Source of the DNA: Corynebacterium lubricantis DSM 45231
Lineage (GTDB): Bacteria; Actinomycetota; Actinomycetes; Mycobacteriales; Mycobacteriaceae
NCBI RefSeq assembly: GCF_000379425.1
Contig: NZ_KB902226.1
Span: 114,553 to 178,552, forward strand
Reading direction: 5' to 3'
DNA length: 64,000 nucleotides
Each line of letters starts with the position of its first letter. Positions within the stretch are counted from its first letter, which is position 1. This document shows positions 57,059 to 64,000 of the stretch, piece after piece. A program made the translations under genes and the position numbers. The notes below the pieces were generated by a model, which saw nothing but the letters and a program-made list of their open reading frames with translations, had not been told where the DNA came from and searched no databases.

Positions 57059-58233
57059 GCCAAACTTCCTACTCATCTGCCAACACCATTGCCACGGTGG
57101 CCAAACGCGAGATTCAGATGGCGCTGCGCTCCAAAGGCATTATGGTCACCGTCTCGCTGCTGTTGATCGGCATCATTATCAGCGTAGGTGTGGTGGCCTA
57201 TTTCACCAGCCGTGATTCCGGGCCCACTACAGTGGCGACCGTGGAGATACCGGCATCTGCCTTTGAGGGATCGGATCTCCAAGCCACCCAAGCCACAGAT
57301 CGCGCCGAGGCCGAAGCCCTGGTGCTCAGCGGCGACGTCGATGCCGGGGTCGTACCCAGCGACTCCGGGTGGGAGGTGCTCTCCGATGGCGCGCCCAGCA
57401 CCACGGTGTTAGGCAGCGTCAGTGCCATCGCGATGTCGTACTCCGTCTCAGAAGCAATCACTTCTCTGGGGCTTTCCCCCGAGGAGTATGCCGCGGCGAT
57501 GCCACCCTCCCAGGTCACACCCGTCGACCTCTCCAGCAACGGGGACAGCGCCACCCAGAATCTCACCGCCGTGCTCACAGCACTGGTGGGCATCTTGATC
57601 GTCGCGTTTACCGTCATTCTTTTTGCCGCCAATATCGGTGGGCGCATCACCGAAGAAAAGTCCTCGCGCGTCGTCGAAATCATTCTGGCAGCTGTGCGCC
57701 CCATGGACTTCCTCACCGGAAAAATTCTCGGCAACGTGATCTTCGGGTTCTTTGCCACCGCAGTTGTGATCGCCGCCGGTGTTGTCACCTTGGCCGTCTC
57801 GGGTCTACTCGACGGGATCGAATTCGATTGGGCGATCCTCCCGATCCTCCTAGTCGCCTGGATCTTAGGCATGTTCTTCTTCGGCAGCCTCTACGCCGCC
57901 GCCGGCGCCATGGTGCAGCGCACCGAGGACCTCAATTCCACCCAGACACCTGTCCTGATGTTGATCATGGTGGCCATGTACATCCCGATGTTCGGCTGGT
58001 CCATGACCGATACGCTCTGGATGCAGATCCTGTCTTGGATCCCACCATTTAGTATCTTTACCGCACCAATCACCTATGCCACCGGTGACATGACGTTGGT
58101 GCAGCTCATCGCCTCCCAGGCCATCGCGCTACTCGCCGTAGTAGGCGTGATCTGGTTCGTGGCGCGCGTCTATCGCGCCACCATCTTGTACAACGGCCGC
58201 CGGATGAGCTGGCTTCAGGCAGTGCGGGCATAA
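57055..58233 (+). CDS. ABC-2 type permease (NatB-like)
   Basis: A 392-residue membrane protein. One N-terminal segment (MVTVSLLLIGIIISVGVVAY) is followed by a large external domain (about 55-165) and five segments from about 175. The ABC-2 core includes GGRITEEKSSRVVEIILAAV and the tail SAILP-like LSWIPPFSIFTAPI. It belongs to the NatB group, partner of the NatA ATPase directly upstream, and substrates can be sodium, bacitracin-like drugs or lantibiotics. It is the last gene of the cassette; the XPB helicase starts 55 bases later. Confidence 0.92.
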   Translation: MSQTSYSSANTIATVAKREIQMALRSKGIMVTVSLLLIGIIISVGVVAYFTSRDSGPTTVATVEIPASAFEGSDLQATQATDRAEAEALVLSGDVDAGVVPSDSGWEVLSDGAPSTTVLGSVSAIAMSYSVSEAITSLGLSPEEYAAAMPPSQVTPVDLSSNGDSATQNLTAVLTALVGILIVAFTVILFAANIGGRITEEKSSRVVEIILAAVRPMDFLTGKILGNVIFGFFATAVVIAAGVVTLAVSGLLDGIEFDWAILPILLVAWILGMFFFGSLYAAAGAMVQRTEDLNSTQTPVLMLIMVAMYIPMFGWSMTDTLWMQILSWIPPFSIFTAPITYATGDMTLVQLIASQAIALLAVVGVIWFVARVYRATILYNGRRMSWLQAVRA

Positions 58234-58288
58234 ACTACGACGCCGAGGCGTTGCATAATAGAGGTTCGAATCTGAAAGGACTCTATTT

Positions 58289-59929
58289 ATGGCACTCGGC
58301 GACGGCCCGTTGATCGTCCAGTCGGACAAGACTGTCCTGCTCGAAGTCGATCACCCCCAGGCGGGGCTCGCCCGCGCCGCGCTCGCCCCCTTCGCGGAGC
58401 TGGAGCGCGCCCCCGAGCATATCCACACCTACCGCATCACCCCGCTCGCGCTGTGGAATGCGCGCGCCGCAGGTTTCGATGCCGAGCAGGCCGTCGACGT
58501 TCTCGAGCGCTACTCGCGCTTCCCCGTTCCCCAGGCACTCCTCGTCGACGTCGCCGAGACCATGGCCCGCTACGGTCGCGTCCGGCTGCTCAAACACCCC
58601 GCGCACGGCCTCGTGCTTGAGTCCGATGAGGCCCCGATCATCGAGGAAATCACCCGCCACAAAAAGATCAAGCCGATGCTGGGCACGCGTATCGACGACA
58701 CCTCGGTCCCCGTCCACCCCTCCGAGCGCGGACGCATCAAGCAGGAATTAACCAAGATCGGTTGGCCCGCCGACGATCTGGCAGGCTACGTCGACGGCGA
58801 GGCTCACCCGATCGCTCTCAACTACGACGGGTGGGAGATGCGCGACTACCAGCAGTACGCGAAGGACTCCTTCTGGGAGGGCGGCTCCGGCGTCGTCGTT
58901 CTGCCCTGTGGTGCGGGTAAAACCATCGTGGGCGCAGCCTCCATGGCCGAGGCCCAGACCACCACGCTGATCCTGGTCACCAACACCGTCGCCGGGCGCC
59001 AGTGGCGCAACGAGCTTTTGCGCCGCACCACGCTCACCGCCGACGAAATCGGCGAGTACTCAGGTGAGCGCAAGGAGATCCGCCCCGTCACGATTGCCAC
59101 CTACCAGGTGGTCACGCGCAAAACGAAAGGCGAATACCGGGCGCTCGAACTCTTCGATTCCCGCGACTGGGGCCTGATCATCTACGACGAGGTCCACCTT
59201 TTGCCCGCCCCGGTGTTCCGCATGTCGGCCGATCTCCAATCGCGGCGTCGCCTCGGACTCACTGCCACACTGGTGCGCGAGGATGGTCGCGAGGACGACG
59301 TCTTCTCGCTCATCGGCCCGAAGCGCTACGACGCCCCCTGGAAGGAACTTGAGGCCGCCGGTTTCATCGCCACCGCCGAGTGCATCGAGGTCCGCACGTC
59401 GCTGACCGAGGAAGAGCGCATGGTCTATGCCACCGCCGAGACCCGCGAGCGCTACCGGGTGGCGGCTACCAGCCATTCGAAGCTGTCTGTCGTCGATAAG
59501 CTGCTGGAACAGCATGCCGGGCAGCAAACCTTAATCATCGGTGCCTACCTTGAACAACTCGAGGAACTGGCGTCGCGCACCGGCGCGCCGTTGATCGACG
59601 GCAAGACCTCGAATAAGAAACGCGAGGAAGCATTTGACGCTTTTCGACGAGGCGAGCTCCAAACCCTGGTCGTCTCAAAAGTAGCGAACTTCTCCATCGA
59701 CCTGCCCGAGGCCGCCGTGGCCATTCAGGTCTCGGGAACCTTCGGCTCGCGCCAAGAAGAGGCGCAGCGCCTCGGGCGGTTGCTGCGTCCGAAGGCCGAT
59801 GGTTCCGAGGCGCACTTCTATACGGTTGTTGCGCGCGACACACTCGATTCGGAGTACGCCCTGCACCGCCAGCGTTTTTTGGCGGAACAAGGCTACGCCT
59901 ACCGACTCGTTGACGCAGCAGACGTTTAG
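58289..59929 (+). CDS. XPB-type DNA helicase
   Basis: A 546-residue superfamily 2 helicase of the bacterial XPB family. The N-terminal damage-recognition-like part (1-150) is followed by RecA-like domain 1 with LPCGAGKTIVGAA (Walker A at 205-212), VTNTVAGRQW, DEVH box YDEVHLLPAP, GLTATLVREDGRED (the RED motif typical of XPB) and motif VI QEEAQRLGRLLRPK. It is a 3'-5' helicase in DNA repair. Its usual partner lies 2.8 kb upstream behind the inserted TetR-ABC cassette. ATG 58289 has GAAAGGA upstream. Confidence 0.95.
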   Translation: MALGDGPLIVQSDKTVLLEVDHPQAGLARAALAPFAELERAPEHIHTYRITPLALWNARAAGFDAEQAVDVLERYSRFPVPQALLVDVAETMARYGRVRLLKHPAHGLVLESDEAPIIEEITRHKKIKPMLGTRIDDTSVPVHPSERGRIKQELTKIGWPADDLAGYVDGEAHPIALNYDGWEMRDYQQYAKDSFWEGGSGVVVLPCGAGKTIVGAASMAEAQTTTLILVTNTVAGRQWRNELLRRTTLTADEIGEYSGERKEIRPVTIATYQVVTRKTKGEYRALELFDSRDWGLIIYDEVHLLPAPVFRMSADLQSRRRLGLTATLVREDGREDDVFSLIGPKRYDAPWKELEAAGFIATAECIEVRTSLTEEERMVYATAETRERYRVAATSHSKLSVVDKLLEQHAGQQTLIIGAYLEQLEELASRTGAPLIDGKTSNKKREEAFDAFRRGELQTLVVSKVANFSIDLPEAAVAIQVSGTFGSRQEEAQRLGRLLRPKADGSEAHFYTVVARDTLDSEYALHRQRFLAEQGYAYRLVDAADV

Positions 59930-59940
59930 ACTAGGTAAAT

Positions 59941-60594
59941 ATGAGTGAGATGAAGGTTTTCAGGTTCGACGTCGACGAGGATTTTGCCAAACAGAACAAC
60001 GAGATGCTCAAAGACACCAAACGTTTGGTGGTCTCGGGTGTTTCAATGTTCGTCATCAGTTTGATCGCGGCGGCGCTGATCTGGTTCTTCGTCCCTGCGG
60101 ACTCGCCCTGGCATTTGCTGGGCACGATTGGTCTCACACTTTTCGGCATCATGATGCTCATCGTGGCGCTCGCCGTGCCGCGCTCGGTGGGTAAAGCCCA
60201 GGCGCTCTATGATCGCTACCCGCTTGCTCCTGCCATCATCGCCGAGGTCAACGACCGCGACTTCGTCCTTATGGCACTGGTGAATACCAACGTCGATCCT
60301 TCGCTGCCACCTCGCTGGGGCGCCGCGCTGCGCACCGTGACCCGCATCAACGGTGTCGACCCGAAGGTAGGCACGAAGGTCCCCGTCGCCGCGGTGCTGG
60401 GCCAGCGCAGTGGCCAGGACAAGGACCACTGGCAAGAAATTTCCCCGATGCCGATTGCATGGGGTACACCCGACCAGGACGTTGTCACCGAGGCCCGCAA
60501 GGCCATCCCGCAGGATCAGTGGCAGCGCCTCGAAAAAGCACGCAAGCGTCTCGACGATGTGAAGAAGACCTCTCATAACCTGCTGGTTCTCTAA
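59941..60594 (+). CDS. DUF3239 membrane protein
   Basis: A 217-residue protein with two membrane segments (about 30-52 and 58-80) and a C-terminal cytoplasmic domain of about 130 residues with YPLAPAIIAEVNDRDFVLMA and PRWGAALRTVTRINGVDPKV. DUF3239 is of unknown function in corynebacteria. It starts 12 bases after the XPB stop and could be cotranscribed. It precedes the aminotransferase by 23 bases. Confidence 0.85.
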   Translation: MSEMKVFRFDVDEDFAKQNNEMLKDTKRLVVSGVSMFVISLIAAALIWFFVPADSPWHLLGTIGLTLFGIMMLIVALAVPRSVGKAQALYDRYPLAPAIIAEVNDRDFVLMALVNTNVDPSLPPRWGAALRTVTRINGVDPKVGTKVPVAAVLGQRSGQDKDHWQEISPMPIAWGTPDQDVVTEARKAIPQDQWQRLEKARKRLDDVKKTSHNLLVL

Positions 60595-60617
60595 CCCCTG
60601 CTGTAGAATCCCTGGGG

Positions 60618-61775
60618 ATGAGCAAAGTAGTTAAGCGTCTCGAACCTTTTGCCGAGACTATTTTCGCAAAGATGACGGCGCGCGCCGTGGACTGTGGCGC
60701 GATCAACTTAGGCCAAGGCTTCCCCGATTCGGACGGGCCGGCAGAAATGTTGGAGATCGCCCAGCGAGAAATCGCCGGCGGGAACAATCAATACGGTCCC
60801 GGGCGTGGCATGTTAGAGCTGCGCGAAGCCATTGCGCGCCAACGTGCCCGGGACTATGGCGTAAGCTACGACCCCGCCACAGAGGTATTTATCACTGTCG
60901 GCGCCACCGAAGCCATCTCGGCGACCGTGCTGGGTCTTGTCGAGCCGGGCTCTGAGGTCATTGTGTTGGAGCCTTACTATGATGCATACGCTGCGGCGAT
61001 TGCGCTGGCGGGAGCTCGTCGTAAAGCGGTGCCTTTAGCCGTCGACGGGGACACGTGGACCATTGACATCGACGCCGTGCGCGCGGCGATCACCGCCGAG
61101 ACCTCGATGATCATTGTGAACTCCCCGCATAACCCCACGGGTGCGGTGTTCTCCCGCGACGTCCTAGTCGAGCTCGCAGAACTCGTGGTCGAGCGGGATC
61201 TATTGGTGCTTTCCGACGAAGTCTATGAAAACCTCGTCTTCGACAACATCGCACACACTGCGCTCGCAAGCTTGCCGGGCATGTTTGAGCGCACCGTGAC
61301 CGTCTCGTCGGCCGCGAAAACGTTTAACGTCACGGGGTGGAAAACGGGCTGGGCGCTCGCGCCGGCGGAGTTGCTCGACGGAGTGATCAAGGCGAAGCAA
61401 TTCATGAGCTATGTCGGTGCGACCCCGTTTCAACCTGCCGTGGCGTGGGCTTTGGATAACGCTAGTGACTGGCTCACCGGCATGGTGCAGGAGCTTTCGG
61501 ACAACCGGGATGTGCTGAGCGCGGCGCTGCGCAACGCCGGGTTTTCCGTGCACTCGACCGCGGGCACGTACTTTACGGTTGCGGATCTGCCCGCGGGATC
61601 GGATGGGATGCAGTTCTGCTGGGATCTTCCCGCATCGGCTGGCGTGGCGGCGATCCCGGTGGAAGCTTTCGTCGATCAACCTGAGCAGTGGAGCCACCAG
61701 GTGCGCTTCGCCTTCTGCAAAAAGCCAGACACTATGCGTCTCGCAGCTGAGCGCATCAACCAACTTTCACTCTAG
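60618..61775 (+). CDS. Class I PLP-dependent aminotransferase
   Basis: A 385-residue fold-type I aminotransferase. PLP lysine is K234 in SSAAKTFNVTGWKTGW; other binding residues are Y59, N172 (NSPHNPTG), D200 and Y203 (LSDEVYENLVF). The start (FAETIFAKMTARAVDCGAIN and LGQGFPDSDG) is typical of the kynurenine/methionine-type or N-succinyl-DAP-type group. Substrate cannot be assigned from sequence alone. It follows DUF3239 and precedes the small 2-TM protein by 10 bases. Confidence 0.92.
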   Translation: MSKVVKRLEPFAETIFAKMTARAVDCGAINLGQGFPDSDGPAEMLEIAQREIAGGNNQYGPGRGMLELREAIARQRARDYGVSYDPATEVFITVGATEAISATVLGLVEPGSEVIVLEPYYDAYAAAIALAGARRKAVPLAVDGDTWTIDIDAVRAAITAETSMIIVNSPHNPTGAVFSRDVLVELAELVVERDLLVLSDEVYENLVFDNIAHTALASLPGMFERTVTVSSAAKTFNVTGWKTGWALAPAELLDGVIKAKQFMSYVGATPFQPAVAWALDNASDWLTGMVQELSDNRDVLSAALRNAGFSVHSTAGTYFTVADLPAGSDGMQFCWDLPASAGVAAIPVEAFVDQPEQWSHQVRFAFCKKPDTMRLAAERINQLSL

Positions 61776-61785
61776 GGAGACACTA

Positions 61786-62004
61786 GTGCGCATTGCAGTC
61801 ACCGCCATCGTTTTTGTCCTGGTTCTGATCTCGGGGCCCTTCTGGTTCGCCTTGTTGTTGCGCGTGCTGCCGTTTGAGACTTTGGAATTTATGTCCTCGA
61901 TCATCATTTTGGCGGTGGCTGCATTGTGCGCCTGGCTTTCCTGGTACTTGTTGCGGCCCCGCGGGGCGAGACCGAATTCAGCTTCGGATTCAGCGAAGGG
62001 CTAA
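61786..62004 (+). CDS. Small two-segment membrane protein
   Basis: A 72-residue protein with two hydrophobic segments (about 4-25 and 34-60) and a short basic tail (LLRPRGARPNSASDSAKG). Start is GTG 61786 with AGGGAGA upstream. It is downstream of the aminotransferase gene by 10 bases and its 3' end overlaps the remnant of the decayed permease on the other strand. Function unknown. Confidence 0.65.
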   Translation: MRIAVTAIVFVLVLISGPFWFALLLRVLPFETLEFMSSIIILAVAALCAWLSWYLLRPRGARPNSASDSAKG

Positions 62005-62743
62005 CCTGCGGCGACCAGCGGGTGTGTTTTCGCTGCTTGGCGCGCTGGAACAATGGCTGCAACCATGCCCACGACAACCGCCCCGAGCAGGACCAGTCCG
62101 AGCTCACCCCATGGGATAAGCAAGCGGTCCAATCCTTCGCTGAACAGTACCTGGACGAATCCATAACCTAGCCATAGGCCAATTACCGTGCCGGAGAACG
62201 CCCCTCAGCAAGGCCGTCAATGGTGATGGTGTGCCGCCCAGTACGATCGACGATGACCACCCTGTCCCCGACTTCCACTCCGTATTCTTCGGCAGTGGAC
62301 GTGTTGAGCAATCCGTGGTCTGGCTGTGTCGGCACGTTGCCCTCGATGAGCTCGAATTCACTCGTGGACACGCTTGCCTCCGGAGGAACATACGGAATCA
62401 CCCATGTGCCCGCACCTCCGGATTGGACAGGGGAATCGTCGATAAGCAAAGCAATCGGCTGCTGATCGATGGCCTGCGCCACCGCGACCTCCGGCAATTG
62501 CTGAATAGCCGGCAGCATGTCGCTGAGTACAATCGGTGCTTCCATGGTCGCGGTCGCCACCGCATCGACGCCTTCGTAACTGCCCTCGATGATATCGTCG
62601 AAGGCCTTCTGCAGACTTGCCGAGAGCATGAAACCGCCCGCGACGAAGCTCGTGCCCAGAATCACCGCGATAATCGAGAGCACCAACCGTGATGTATTCG
62701 CTTGAATATTCCGCCAGCTCAGCAGAACTAATATGTTGTTCAT
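62001..62743 (-). pseudogene. ABC transporter permease remnant (FtsX/MacB type) with internal deletion
   Basis: The N-terminal part (ATG 62743) reads MNNILVLLSWRNIQANTSRL, with the first membrane segment and extracellular MacB-like domain, about 186 residues, and stops at 62183. The C-terminal end of the family (GLWLGYGFVQVLFSEG, then IPWGELGLVLLGAVVVGMVA and IVPARQAAKTHPLVAAG) follows in another frame at about 62180-62001 and ends with TAG. The middle, normally several hundred residues with three or more segments, is missing, and the join is out of frame. It is therefore a pseudogene. It lies 2 bases after the broken ATPase gene. Confidence 0.88.
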
Positions 62744-62745
62744 GG

Positions 62746-63492
62746 CTAATCGAACCTCGCCATGACCGAGAGGATTTGTTCGGTGGCGGGTTCCCGCAGC
62801 TCGTCGACGAGCTAGCCATCCGCCAAGAAGATGACGCGATCGGCGTAACTGGCTGCCTTCGCATCATGCGTCACGATTACCACCGTCTGGCCGAGACTAT
62901 CCACGGACGAACGCAAAAGCGACAGCACTTCCCCAGAGGAGTTGGAGACAAGGTTGCCCGTCGGTTCATCAGCAAAGATGACGTCAGGCTTGGCGACGAT
63001 TGCCCGCGCGCAAGCCACCCTCTGTTGTTGACCTCCAGAGAGTTCCGCAGGTCAGTGACTGAGCCGATTCTCGATGGAGAACCGTCGAGTCACCTCTTGC
63101 AACCAATCTTCATCGGTTGTTCTACCGGCGATGCGGTCTGGAAGAGTGATGTTCTCTAATGCTGTGAGCGTGGGCACTAGGTTGAAGGACTGGAAAATAA
63201 AGCCGACGCGGTCCCGCCGCAGTGACGTCATCTCCCGGTCGTCGAGTTCAGAAAGGTCAGTGCCTTTGAGAGAGGTAGCACCAGAACTCGGTGTGTCGAG
63301 GCCTGCCATGCAGTGCATGAGGGTGGACTTTCCCGAACCCGAAGGTCCCATGATGGCTGTGAACTCGCCCTGGTAGAAGTCCACGCTGATGCCGTCGAGG
63401 GCGTGGACTGCGGTGTTCCCCTCACCGTAGGTCTTCCGCAGGTCAGAGGCGTGAACCGCGACTTCGGGAGTGTGGACGTGTGTCGTATTCAT
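62746..63492 (-). pseudogene. ABC transporter ATPase (MacB/LolD type) with two in-frame stops
   Basis: The frame from ATG 63492 gives a 249-codon LolD/MacB-type ATPase: Walker A GPSGSGKSTLMHCMAG, Q-loop FIFQSFNL, signature ELSGGQQQRVACARAIV, Walker B VIFADEPTGNL and switch His VTHDAK. It is cut by TGA at 63049-63051, just before the signature motif, where family members have Arg (CGA to TGA would do). A TAG at 62809-62811 (usual Arg) also breaks the tail. Both changes are single-base. The walker aspartate region is otherwise intact, with NLVSNSS in place of NLDSxSG. Together with the deleted permease it shows a decayed exporter. Confidence 0.9.
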
Positions 63493-63650
63493 AAAGCGCT
63501 CATCGACTTGCTGTAAGAAGGAATGGAATGTGCTTAGATCACCTTCAATTTTTCCTTGTGGAAGGCTAAGGGCGCTACGGGGATGACACTGATTTATGTC
63601 ATAGGATTCATGGATACCATCTCAGGGATTACCCTGATTAGGGCATGACA

Positions 63651-63695
63651 AAAAGCTCCGGCTGAGAAGAAGATGTTCTTCTCAGCCGAAGCTTT
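63651..63695 (-). terminator. Terminator of the rRNA operon
   Basis: Minus strand: AAAGCTTCGGCTGAGAAGAA pairs with TTCTTCTCAGCCGGAGCTTT over a CATC loop (one mismatch), followed by TTTT. It lies just downstream of the 5S gene. Confidence 0.92.
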
Positions 63696-63726
63696 GTGGT
63701 TATTTAGTTGTTTGTTTTGTTTTAAG

Positions 63727-63843
63727 GTCGGCGGTAACTTACTCTCCCACATCCTCCCGGATGCAGTACCATCAGCGCGGGCGGGCTTAGCTTCCGGGTT
63801 CGGAATGGGACCGGGCGTTTCCCCGCCGCCATCAACCACCGAC
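63727..63843 (-). rRNA. rrf: 5S ribosomal RNA
   Basis: Minus-strand 5S rRNA of about 117 bases. Conserved stretches ACGCCCGGTCCCATTCCGAA, CCCGGAAGCTAAGC and GGGAGAGTAAGTT are visible, and the terminal helix GTCGGTGGT/ACCGCCGAC closes. The 23S gene is expected beyond the right edge; 63844-64000 is 23S-5S spacer with no gene seen. Confidence 0.93.
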
Positions 63844-64000
63844 ACACCTATTGGGGTGTATCAGCACTGTTACTAGGCGACTAGTAGACATGATACATAT
63901 TCACTTCATCACACAAACCACCACCATGTTCGGGGTGTGTTGTGCCAGATACTGCACAGTGGACGCAAACACTTAATCTTTCGTGTTTATTGTTTTTGTT

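Overview
The window looks like a chromosomal segment of a Corynebacterium species. The evidence is the set of recognisable genes and their neighbourhoods: AmtR next to purH/purN, an mctB-mctC pair, gltA divergent from serC, SepH, an Rpf-type muralytic protein behind a ydaO riboswitch, mycoredoxin after thyA-folA, and an actinobacterial XPB helicase with its partner. Much of the order matches what I remember of the Corynebacterium glutamicum cg0930-cg1003 region, read in reverse. I cannot assign a species. No insertion sequence, prophage, plasmid or CRISPR array was seen.

Positions 1-9.7 kb: the end of 5-formyltetrahydrofolate cyclo-ligase, a SAF-domain membrane protein, mscL, a Mog/MoaB protein and an HtrA protease. 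Then come cysteine-poor ribosomal proteins in two groups (L32 and L31B on the minus strand; L28, L33, S14 and S18 on the plus strand). Between the groups lie a CPBP protease and a two-component system whose sensor kinase is cut by one in-frame stop. AmtR, the global nitrogen repressor, closes this part. Positions 9.7-22.6 kb: a beta-lactamase-fold lipoprotein pair, purH/purN, an aromatic-acid-type MFS transporter with a TetR gene, a DUF6350 membrane protein, two M23 peptidases, a UvrD/PcrA helicase, chorismate mutase and a MhuD-like heme-degrading monooxygenase.

Positions 22.7-43.5 kb: pgi, a GCS2-type ligase, YccF, DedA, the lhr-nei2 repair pair, the compact cysQ-thyA-folA-mycoredoxin run, tRNA-Arg(CCU), a Tat-exported DUF1906 protein, mctBC (monocarboxylate uptake), an aldo/keto reductase, an FKBP, citrate synthase and serC. 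Positions 43.6-61.8 kb: sepH, a DUF6928-like protein, a SpoU methyltransferase, an NCS2 purine permease, a degenerate class-IV-aminotransferase-like protein, DUF3027, a glutaminyl cyclase lipoprotein, a DUF2771 protein, a cold-shock protein, the riboswitch-controlled rpf gene, and the XPB helicase module split by a TetR-ABC exporter cassette. A DUF3239 protein and an aminotransferase follow.

Positions 62.0-64.0 kb: an ABC exporter (ATPase and FtsX/MacB-type permease) that is clearly decayed, then the end of a ribosomal RNA operon on the minus strand (5S rRNA and its terminator). The 23S gene must lie beyond the right edge.

Functional themes are central carbon metabolism with acetate/catabolite-type operators (candidate RamA, RamB and GlxR sites), cell-wall remodelling and resuscitation (Rpf, two M23 peptidases, c-di-AMP riboswitch), translation, DNA repair, and loss of signalling and export genes by point mutation. 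I did not find a wholly new multi-gene system. The best leads are the riboswitch-rpf unit, the MhuD-like enzyme, the catalytic-lysine-less aminotransferase-like protein, the interrupted kinase and ABC system, and several perfect inverted repeats in promoter regions.
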